A DNA stretch of 64,000 bases, from NCBI GenBank assembly GCA_008032935.1, contig CP032039.1, positions 1,116,001 through 1,180,000 on the forward strand, written 5' to 3'. A model generated the notes under the pieces. That model worked only from the letters and a program-made list of their open reading frames with translations, did not search any database and was not told the DNA's origin. The position numbers and the translations under genes are program-made. The DNA is from Helicobacter pylori. GTDB taxonomy: Bacteria; Campylobacterota; Campylobacteria; Campylobacterales; Helicobacteraceae. Positions 47,911 through 55,466 of the stretch are shown one piece after another. Within the stretch, counting starts at the first letter, position 1; each line of letters begins with the position of its first letter.

Positions 47911-47944
47911 AAAATGAGATTTAAAATGAGATTTAAAATGATTT
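47911..47944 (+). repeat. 12-bp tandem repeat in the leader of the WbpB-like gene
   Basis: AAAATGAGATTT occurs twice (47911-47922, 47923-47934) followed by a partial third copy, directly before the Shine-Dalgarno AAGGA. Copy-number change would alter leader length and not the protein. Confidence 0.65.
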
Positions 47945-47955
47945 AAGGAAGATGA

Positions 47956-48903
47956 ATGCTTTTTGCGATGATTGGTTCAGGGGGGGTTATCGCTCCCAAG
48001 CACTTGCAAGCGATTAGAGATACAGGGCATTTTTTGGATTGCTCTTTTGATGTTCATGATAGCGTGGGGGTTTTAGATGAGTATTTCCCGCAATCAGAGT
48101 TTTTTACCAATATTGAAGATTTTGAAAAGCATTTAGAGCAGTCTAAGGCTATGGGTAAAGAAATCAACTATTTGAGTGTTTGCACGCCCACGCACACGCA
48201 TTTTGATCACATCCGTTTCGGGTTAAGAAACGGCATGCATGTGATTTGTGAAAAACCCTTAGTTTTAGACCCTAGCGAAATACAAGAATTGAAAGATTTA
48301 GAGGTGAAACACCAAAAAAGGGTGTTCAGTCTTTTGCCCTTGCGCTTGCATTGCGACACGCTGGCTTTGAAAGAAAAAATTAAGAGCGAATTAGACAAAA
48401 ACCCTGAAAAGGTGTTTGACATCACGCTCACTTATATCAGCGTTCAAGGGAAATGGTATTTTTCTTCATGGCGAGCGGATGTGAATAGGAGTGGGGGGCT
48501 AGCCACTCAAATGGGAGTGAATATCTTTGACACTTTATTGTATTTGTTTGGAGGCGTTAAAGACAAGGTTATCAATAGAGAAGAGCCTGATTGCGTGTGC
48601 GGGATACTCTTTTTAGAGCATGCTAAGATCAGATGGTTTTTTTCCATCAATCCAGAACACATGGGAGTGGCTAAAGAAAAGGTTTATTATAAAATGATCC
48701 TAGAGGGTGAAGAAGTCAATCTCACGCAGAGCTTTGACAATCTGTATATAGAAAGCTACAAACAGATTTTAGCTCAAGGGGGGTTTGGCTTGGATGACGC
48801 TATGGCGTCTATCAAATTGGCTTATGAATTAAGAAATCTCTCTCTTAGCGAACCCAATGAAGATTCGCATGCTTTGTGTTGCAAAAACAAAACAGACCAG
48901 TAA
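47956..48903 (+). CDS. Gfo/Idh/MocA-type sugar dehydrogenase, WbpB-like
   Basis: A 315-residue NAD-dependent oxidoreductase. The N-terminal Rossmann segment 'MLFAMIGSGGVIAPKHLQAIRDTGH' and 'GLRNGMHVICEKPLVLDPSE' with the family EKP motif are clear. Annotated homologues are called wbpB, a UDP-GlcNAc(A) 3-dehydrogenase in O-antigen sugar synthesis, so a nucleotide-sugar substrate is likely. AAGGA lies six bases before the ATG. Its neighbours are not LPS genes. Confidence 0.8.
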   Translation: MLFAMIGSGGVIAPKHLQAIRDTGHFLDCSFDVHDSVGVLDEYFPQSEFFTNIEDFEKHLEQSKAMGKEINYLSVCTPTHTHFDHIRFGLRNGMHVICEKPLVLDPSEIQELKDLEVKHQKRVFSLLPLRLHCDTLALKEKIKSELDKNPEKVFDITLTYISVQGKWYFSSWRADVNRSGGLATQMGVNIFDTLLYLFGGVKDKVINREEPDCVCGILFLEHAKIRWFFSINPEHMGVAKEKVYYKMILEGEEVNLTQSFDNLYIESYKQILAQGGFGLDDAMASIKLAYELRNLSLSEPNEDSHALCCKNKTDQ

Positions 48904-49019
48904 AGGCACCACTTTTAAAAGCGTTGTTTAGGAGGGTTTGGTTATTGGTGTTTGATTAAAATAGGGTTGTTTTTAATTTTCTTTTAAGAGTGGGTTTTTA
49001 CTTTTTTTAAGGGTTTTTT

Positions 49020-49786
49020 ATGGATATTTATGCGTTATACATAGCGATAGGGCTTTTTACTGGCATTCTATCAGGGATTTTTGGCATTGGTGGGGGGTTG
49101 ATCATTGTCCCTATCATGCTCGCAACTGGGCATTCTTTTGAAGAATCCATTGGGATTTCCATTTTGCAAATGGCGCTTTCATCGTTCGTGGGATCTGTTT
49201 TGAATTTCAAAAAAAAATCGCTTGATTTTTCTTTAGGCTTGTTGATAGGGGCAGGGGGGCTGATAGGAGCGAGTTTTAGCGGATTTGTTTTAAAAATCGT
49301 TTCCAGTAAAATTTTAATGGTTATTTTCGCGCTTTTAGTCGTGTATTCTATGATCCAATTTGTTTTGAAACCCAAAAAAAAGATTTTATAGCGGATACTA
49401 GACGCTATCATTTGCAAGGTTTAAAATTATTTTTAATTGGCGCGCTCACAGGGTTTTTTGCTATCACTTTAGGGATTGGTGGGGGGATGCTCATGGTGCC
49501 TTTGATGCATTATTTTTTAGGGTATGATTCTAAAAAATGCGTGGCGTTGGGGTTATTTTTCATCTTGTTTTCTTCTATTTCAGGAGCTTTTTCTTTAATG
49601 TATCACCACATCATCAATAAAGAAGTGCTCTTAGCGGGGGCGATTGTGGGCTTAGGCTCTGTTATGGGCGTGAGCATTGGGATTAAATGGATCATGGGGC
49701 TTTTGAATGAAAAAATGCATAAAGCTTTGATTTTGGGGGTGTATGGTTTGTCGCTATTGATTGTTTTATACAAACTCTTTTTTTAA
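49020..49786 (+). pseudogene. TauE/SafE family sulfite/organic-acid permease, frameshifted
   Basis: Two adjacent frames (49020-49391 and the continuation to 49786) each carry one half of an eight-helix permease, each beginning with the family repeat ('GILSGIFGIGGGLIIVP' and 'GFFAITLGIGGGMLMVP'). One extra A in the A8 tract at 49374-49381 joins them through 'KPKKKDFIADTRRYHLQGLK' into a 255-residue protein. TauE/SafE proteins export or import sulfonates and small organic anions. As read, each half could still assemble as a split transporter, since the halves are repeats. Confidence 0.82.
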
Positions 49787-49789
49787 TTG

Positions 49790-50278
49790 ATGGTTTTATA
49801 CCACTACTATTTTAAGACCCCTAAGAGTTTCCCTTTAGAGTATTTGCATTTGTGTGCTAATGAGAGCCATTTATTAAGATTGGATTTTGATGCGGCCAAT
49901 TTTTCTCATAACACCCCTATGAATACCCCATTAAAACTCAGCGTTCAAGCCTTGGAGCGTTATTTCTTGGGACAACTTTTTGAATTTAATACGCCTTTGG
50001 ATTTGATAGGGACTTCTTTTCAAAAACAAGTTTGGTCTGCGTTAATGACTATCCCTTATGGCAAGACAAAAAGTTATGATGAAATCGCAAAGCTTATTAA
50101 TAACCCTAAATCTTGCAGAGCGATTGGCAACGCTAATCATAATAACCCTATTTCTTTGATCGTGCCTTGTCATAGAGTGGTGCGTAAAAATGGCGCTTTA
50201 GGAGGGTATAATGGGGGCATAGAAGTCAAAAAGTGGCTGTTAGAATTTGAAAAGCAAAATTTTAAACCAGCAAGCTAA
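49790..50278 (+). CDS. ogt: methylated-DNA--protein-cysteine methyltransferase
   Basis: A 162-residue suicide DNA repair protein. The active cysteine C127 is in IVPCHRVVRKNG; 'FQKQVWSALMTIPYGKTKSYDEIA' and 'RAIGNANHNNP' form the HTH and Asn-hinge. It transfers alkyl groups from O6-methylguanine. ATG 49790 starts three bases after a less likely TTG, right after the permease stop, so the genes are co-transcribed. Confidence 0.95.
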   Translation: MVLYHYYFKTPKSFPLEYLHLCANESHLLRLDFDAANFSHNTPMNTPLKLSVQALERYFLGQLFEFNTPLDLIGTSFQKQVWSALMTIPYGKTKSYDEIAKLINNPKSCRAIGNANHNNPISLIVPCHRVVRKNGALGGYNGGIEVKKWLLEFEKQNFKPAS

Positions 50279-50310
50279 AAACCCTTTAATTTCTTAAAAA
50301 ATGGGGTTTT
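50277..50310. terminator. terminator between convergent ogt and xerH
   Basis: AAAAACCC and GGGGTTTT flank an AT-rich loop in the 81-bp spacer between two convergent genes; the hairpin could serve both strands. Confidence 0.45.
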
Positions 50311-50359
50311 AGTCGTTTTATGGTAAAAATCATTTTTTTAAGGGAGTAGGGGGTGTTTT

Positions 50360-51430
50360 TTAATTTTCTTCCCAAATGCTCGCCGCTTCTTCTAAACGCT
50401 CTTTGTCAAAATGCGTGTAAATCCTACTCGTATTCAAGCTCGCATGCCCTAGAGCTTCTTGAACTAAAATCAAATCATGGCGTTTTTGATAGAGCAAGGT
50501 CGCAAAAGAATGCCTTAACATGTGCGCCCCATTTTTCTCCCGCCTGAGTCCTGCAAAATTGATGATACGCTCCACTTGCTTATACAAATACGCTTGCGTT
50601 AAAGCCATGCCTTTTTGGTTGCAAAACAATAAATCATTTTTAACAGGATATAATTCCCTTTCTATGAGCCATTCTTTCAAAAGGCTCTCAATGTGGAAAG
50701 CTTTGAGCATCACCGCCCTGTATTTATCGCCCTTACCTTTAATCAAAATCGTATAACAGCCATTTTCTAAAGTAAAATCCTTTATTTTAAGCTGCAAGGC
50801 TTCATTAGAACGCATGCCTGTAAAAACGATGATTTTAATGAGCAAGCGGTTTCTGGCGCGCACTTTAGCGGACATTTCTATTCTATCAATGCTCTCTAAA
50901 AATTTTTCTAATTCTTCATTGTTTAAATGAGTAGGGAGCTTGTTGCCTGCGCTTTGATTGACTCCACTGATGTTTTTAAGCGTGATATTATAGATATAAG
51001 ATTTTTCATTTTCATCTTGATTTTGCTTGTCTATATAGCTAAAAAGCCCTAACAGGGCGATTCTGTAATTTTTCTTAGTGGCTAAACTCAAACCTCCGGT
51101 ATAGATGTTTAAAAATTCAGCCAACATGACTTCGTCTATATTTTTGAGCGATCTTAAAGAAATCTTTTGAGCGTATTCGTAGAATTTGAGTAGGGGCAGT
51201 GCGTAGGTATTGATACCTAGTAATCCAACATTACGGGCTTTTTTACAAACTTTTTCCAATTGGCTTGAGCTGATGAACGCATGATTGAATTCGTTCAAAC
51301 ATTCAAAAACCTTGTTTTGATCTTTCACTTGGGAATTAGACAGGCTTGTGCATTTGTAACGCAAAAAGCGCCCAATCCATAGCAAAAGATTTTCTATAGG
51401 GTCTTTTAATTCTTCTAGGGGGTGTTTCAT
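50360..51430 (-). CDS. xerH: tyrosine recombinase XerH
   Basis: A 356-residue integrase-family recombinase. Catalytic residues are R207 (FTGMRSNEAL), K near 231-236, H303 and R306 (HMLRHSFATLL), H329 (ALGHASLN) and nucleophile Y338 (SRIYTHF). Epsilonproteobacteria use this single Xer protein at difH to resolve chromosome dimers and aid segregation. A dif-like site lies about 1.5 kb upstream at 52966-52993. No clear Shine-Dalgarno precedes the ATG. Confidence 0.93.
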   Translation of the reverse strand: MKHPLEELKDPIENLLLWIGRFLRYKCTSLSNSQVKDQNKVFECLNEFNHAFISSSQLEKVCKKARNVGLLGINTYALPLLKFYEYAQKISLRSLKNIDEVMLAEFLNIYTGGLSLATKKNYRIALLGLFSYIDKQNQDENEKSYIYNITLKNISGVNQSAGNKLPTHLNNEELEKFLESIDRIEMSAKVRARNRLLIKIIVFTGMRSNEALQLKIKDFTLENGCYTILIKGKGDKYRAVMLKAFHIESLLKEWLIERELYPVKNDLLFCNQKGMALTQAYLYKQVERIINFAGLRREKNGAHMLRHSFATLLYQKRHDLILVQEALGHASLNTSRIYTHFDKERLEEAASIWEEN

Positions 51431-51496
51431 TTAGGGTTGAACTTTATTCTTTCAAGTGTGTGTCAAGAATAAAATAGCCTTCTCTAACATGACGCG

Positions 51497-52933
51497 CTAA
51501 AGAACCGTGGCTATGATTTTTTTCAGCGGTTGATGTGGTTGAAACGATAATTGATAGTTTAAAACCTCAATAATATGATTCGATAGATCTGCTTTATTTT
51601 GTGATAATTTTTGTAACAATTGCATCTCTAGACTCTTGGGAGTTAAAATATTAACAATGGTTTTATTTTGTATAATATAAAAACCTTTGCGGACACAAGA
51701 TTTCAGTATGGATTGAATTTTCAAATATGAGTGTGATTCTCTTGTTCTCATCTTAGGTAGTCTCATATCTCTCAACTTTTTTCTAGGCACATTGACAATT
51801 AATTGATGAGAATTGTCAATATCGAAGATAAAATAGAATGCATCATCAAGCAAATTATATTCAATTTTAATTTGATTTATTTCAATGATAATATCGTTTA
51901 ATAGATCTTGTTTATATTGCACTAATTGTGTCTCTAAATCCTTAGGATCTATGAAACAATAGCTAGAACCTGTATATTCCTTGCTTGCATAAGATAAAGC
52001 ATTGCTGATAATTCTTTCACCGACTATCTTACCACTTTTTAAATTCTCAGCGATTTCATTGATCTTAAAGTTTTGTGCAGAGCTTTGCTTATATGTCTCA
52101 TTCTTTTCTTTTTGCTGATCTCTTTCTTCAATCACTCGTGCCTTTAGTTTATTTATTGTTTCACTTGGTAGGGTTTCAGAATAGTCAAGCAAAAATGTCT
52201 CACGAAACCGCTTATAGTGCGACTTAATATCTTCCATGTGTTTTTCAAAAGTTGAGTTTATGCGAAAATCACTACTTGAATATTTATTGTCTACAAAACA
52301 ATCATTATGGGGATACAATGTTATGGAGATACGATCATTTATTATTTTTTTATTTTTTATTAAAAAATCTTTATAATCTTCAATTGGATTCTCATCTAAT
52401 ACAAAAGAATAAAACTCATTCCTCAACTCCAAAAGAGAATCCCAAAAAGTCTTGGGGTTTGAAATTCCAATTTTAACTTTTGTAGATCCGAATTCTTTCC
52501 CAAAAAAATGCGTTCTTGTTCTTAGGAATTTTATCTCTTTTGTGTCGGTGTTTTGCGAGTCTTGCTTGTTTTCGCAATAACAAATCGCTGTTGGATTACA
52601 ATGCATTTTGGCTAACACCAACAAGTAGTTTTTTAAATTGAATGTCTTGAATGTCGTGCTTGGCTCGTTTTCATATACAAAAAACAAGCTTTCGCTAGGT
52701 CCAATAATAATCTCAACAAACCCTATAAAATGACGCTTATTTATTAAGAAAGATCTTATCTGATCTTGCTTTGTTGGTTCAGAAGAAAGGTAGCCACTTC
52801 TCATCGCGTTTTTAAAATGCGATAGAATTGGTCCAATGAAAGTGATAACCCCAAAAGGCGAGCGATTATTGATTTTGTTAAAAAGCATTTGCCATTCTCC
52901 AGAATTATTGTTGTGATCAAATCTTATTGTCAT
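51497..52933 (-). CDS. hypothetical protein, Helicobacter-specific
   Basis: A 478-residue soluble protein, AT-rich and Asn/Ile/Lys-rich, with no signal peptide. The middle (about 235-310) is a helical coiled-coil-like segment ('FRETFLLDYSETLPSETINK', 'KARVIEERDQQKEKNETYKQ'). Two similar segments occur around 335-365 ('DLETQLVQYKQDLLNDIIIE') and at the C-terminus ('SLEMQLLQKLSQNKADLSNH'), suggesting an internal domain duplication. AAAGGA precedes the ATG by nine bases. No catalytic motif recognised. It lies between xerH and the candidate difH. Confidence 0.7.
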   Translation of the reverse strand: MTIRFDHNNNSGEWQMLFNKINNRSPFGVITFIGPILSHFKNAMRSGYLSSEPTKQDQIRSFLINKRHFIGFVEIIIGPSESLFFVYENEPSTTFKTFNLKNYLLVLAKMHCNPTAICYCENKQDSQNTDTKEIKFLRTRTHFFGKEFGSTKVKIGISNPKTFWDSLLELRNEFYSFVLDENPIEDYKDFLIKNKKIINDRISITLYPHNDCFVDNKYSSSDFRINSTFEKHMEDIKSHYKRFRETFLLDYSETLPSETINKLKARVIEERDQQKEKNETYKQSSAQNFKINEIAENLKSGKIVGERIISNALSYASKEYTGSSYCFIDPKDLETQLVQYKQDLLNDIIIEINQIKIEYNLLDDAFYFIFDIDNSHQLIVNVPRKKLRDMRLPKMRTRESHSYLKIQSILKSCVRKGFYIIQNKTIVNILTPKSLEMQLLQKLSQNKADLSNHIIEVLNYQLSFQPHQPLKKIIATVL

Positions 52934-52965
52934 ATTATTTATTCCTTTCTCAAAAATCTCTTTTA

Positions 52966-52993
52966 GTTATGAAAACTGCACTTTTCAAACTTT
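52966..52993. promoter_or_regulatory. difH: candidate difH recombination site
   Basis: An 11-6-11 dif layout: left arm AGTTATGAAAA, six-base spacer CTGCAC, right arm TTTTCAAACTT. The inner TGAAAA/TTTTCA parts are perfectly inverted and the arms match at 8 of 11 positions. It lies in the spacer upstream of the 478-residue gene, near xerH, where XerH systems often keep their site. Confidence 0.6.
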
Positions 52994-53089
52994 TAAATCA
53001 AGCCATTATACCACGCTACGCCACTAACTACAATATAATATAAAATTCCAAACAAGATTAAGTCCCCCCTTTTTTAAATACCAATTTTT

Positions 53090-54262
53090 TTATCCCTTTG
53101 ATTTGACAAAGCGAGCGATGCGTTCAATCCCCTTTTCAATCTGCTCTTCTGAGCATGCAAAAGACAAACGGACATAACCTTCCAATCCAAAAGCCTTTCC
53201 AGGCACTAACGCTACGCCTTCTTTTTCTAACAACTCATGGCAAAATCGCATCGAATCCCCCCCACAAAGACTACCAATATTAATAAACAAATAAAACGCC
53301 CCATCAGGTTTTAAAGCACTCAGCCCTTCAATCGCATTGATTTTTGCGTGGGCTAAATCACAGCGCTTCTCAAAAGCCTGACGCATCGTTTCAATTTCTT
53401 TATCCACCAACCCCTCAAGCGCCACAATAGAAGCCATTTGCGTGATAGAATTGATATTGGAAGTGCATTGGCTTTGCAAGTTGTTCATCAATTTGACTAA
53501 TTTTTTATCCTTGCTCGCTGCATAGCCCATACGCCAGCCTGTCATCGCCACTGACTTGCTCAAGCCATTAATGGTAATGGTGCGTTTTTTCATCTCTTCG
53601 CTCACCGCCGCGCAAGAAACAAACTCCCCTTTATAGACAAGCTTTTCATAAATTTCATCGCTAAGCACCCAAACTTTTGTCTCTTTCAAAACTTCGCCCA
53701 AAGCCTCTAATTCCGCCTTACTATAAAGCATGCCGGTAGGGTTTGATGGGGTGGTGAGAATGAGCATTTTTGTTTTGGGGCTTAAGGCGTCTTTAAGCTG
53801 CTTGGGGGTGATTTTAAAATGGCTTTTTTCATCGGTTTGAATGAATTGACTCACCCCTCCGCTGTATTTCACAAGCTCAGGGTAAGTTACCCAAAAAGGC
53901 ACAGGGATAATCACCTCATCGCCCTCCCCTATTAAAGCTTGAATCGCATTGAACAAGCTTTGCTTAGCGCCATTACTCACTAGAATTTCACTCAGCTCAT
54001 AATCCAAGTTGTTTTCTTTTTTCAATTTAAAAGCGATCGCTTTTAATAGTTCTGGAATCCCAGCCACCGGCGTGTATTTGGTGAAGCCGTCATTTAGGGC
54101 TTTTATAGCCGCATCTTTAATCGCTTGTGGGGTGTCAAAATCAGGCTCGCCCGCTGAAAAACTTAAAATATCTTTTCCTTGCGATTTCAATTCTTTAGCG
54201 AGCGTGCTGATAGCGATCGTTGTGGATTCTGAAAGGGATTGGATTTTAGAGGAATATAACAT
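53090..54262 (-). CDS. aspB: aspartate aminotransferase (class I, PLP-dependent)
   Basis: A 390-residue fold-type I aminotransferase. 'SAGEPDFDTP' near 36, 'TTPSNPTGMLYS' near 170, D202 for the pyridine nitrogen, Schiff-base lysine K236 in GLSKSVAMTGWRMGY, and the substrate-binding arginine in 'YVRLSFACS' near the C-terminus. It exchanges amino groups between aspartate and glutamate. AAGGA lies six bases before the ATG. Confidence 0.95.
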   Translation of the reverse strand: MLYSSKIQSLSESTTIAISTLAKELKSQGKDILSFSAGEPDFDTPQAIKDAAIKALNDGFTKYTPVAGIPELLKAIAFKLKKENNLDYELSEILVSNGAKQSLFNAIQALIGEGDEVIIPVPFWVTYPELVKYSGGVSQFIQTDEKSHFKITPKQLKDALSPKTKMLILTTPSNPTGMLYSKAELEALGEVLKETKVWVLSDEIYEKLVYKGEFVSCAAVSEEMKKRTITINGLSKSVAMTGWRMGYAASKDKKLVKLMNNLQSQCTSNINSITQMASIVALEGLVDKEIETMRQAFEKRCDLAHAKINAIEGLSALKPDGAFYLFINIGSLCGGDSMRFCHELLEKEGVALVPGKAFGLEGYVRLSFACSEEQIEKGIERIARFVKSKG

Positions 54263-54420
54263 GCTTAATCCTTGTTAATTTTTTGAACTATCATAACATG
54301 ATCAAAAAGATTTTAATTCTAATTTTCAAAAAACTTTCAAAAATGTTTCAAAAGAAAGCGGTGGTCTATGTAAGAAAACTCTAATTGAAAATCCAATTAG
54401 AGAAAAACAAGCGTTTTAAA

Positions 54421-55233
54421 TCAGAAATTGTAACGATACCCCACATAAAGGCTGTATTGACGGCGGTAAGTGAAGCTCAAATTCCCATGGTTAAAATAAT
54501 AAACATTGATAGTAGGAATCTTCACGCCAAAGTCAAATTCTTGATGCCGGCCAATATGGGTGCGGATCCCTAAATTAAAAAGGAACTGGAAAATCGCCGG
54601 ATCAAGGCTATAAGAGGTGTGCTTATAAGGGCTTTTAGTTTCCAAAAAGGCCCCTGTCGTATTACCCCAAGAGTTGCCCGCGATTTGAGCCCCAAAAAAG
54701 AAACCAAAACTCGCATCTTCTTTATTGATGACATTATACAAAGTGTCAATACCCACACCATAAGTGAACATGTCAGACAGATTGCCCATTGTCCCTACTT
54801 TGGTCGCACATGGTTGGTGAAGCTCACACCCCCCACCATTATCTGATGTTAAAGCGTTCGCTCCAAACACGGCATGCCCATAATCCATGAAGCCGTAATA
54901 GCGCGCACCAAACCATCTCTTTTCCCCGAAAAACTGCTTATAACCCACAGTAAGCCCTAAGCCTTGCATAACGGCTAGATAGTCGGTTTTACCCACAGGG
55001 AACTTAGGATAGTTAAATTCACTGCTTTTAGGGGGGTTTTTAACGCTTTGCGAAGCCTGACCGACTTGATAGCTAATCCCCAAATACCAAGCGTTTTTCT
55101 CGCCTTTCACTGCTTTATACTCTTTTGGCTTTTCCAATTGTTTTTGCACTTCTGTGCTGCCTTCTGCTGCCAAAAGATTATTACCTAACACTACCGATAA
55201 ACAGAGCGTTTTAAACACTACAAACTTTTTCAT
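54421..55233 (-). CDS. horF: Hor-type outer membrane protein
   Basis: A 270-residue outer membrane protein. Signal peptide (MKKFVVFKTLCLSVVLGNNLLA), 'NAWYLGISYQVGQASQ' as the mature N-terminus, 'GLGLTVGYKQFFGEKRWFGARYYGFMDYGHAVFG' shared with HopE, one loop cysteine pair (CELHQPC), and a C-terminal 'QYSLYVGYRYNF'. These are the Hop/Hor barrel features. The horF name follows the locus next to aspB and is less sure than the family. Confidence 0.85.
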   Translation of the reverse strand: MKKFVVFKTLCLSVVLGNNLLAAEGSTEVQKQLEKPKEYKAVKGEKNAWYLGISYQVGQASQSVKNPPKSSEFNYPKFPVGKTDYLAVMQGLGLTVGYKQFFGEKRWFGARYYGFMDYGHAVFGANALTSDNGGGCELHQPCATKVGTMGNLSDMFTYGVGIDTLYNVINKEDASFGFFFGAQIAGNSWGNTTGAFLETKSPYKHTSYSLDPAIFQFLFNLGIRTHIGRHQEFDFGVKIPTINVYYFNHGNLSFTYRRQYSLYVGYRYNF

Positions 55234-55466
55234 ACAACATTTTTCCTTCTAAAAGTCTACATTTCGTATAATAATAACATAATAATCTATAAAAAACCTA
55301 AATTCTTAAGAAAAACACCCCTAAAACTTAAAATTTTAAATTTTCTGAGGGGTTTTAGCGGTTTTGCTTGGGTGATTTTTCTGTTTTTGGGGGGATTTTA
55401 GGATAGGTGGGGTATAAAAAGCGTTTGTTTTCACGCCCTCTTATACCCCTTTGTATTGTTGGTTTT

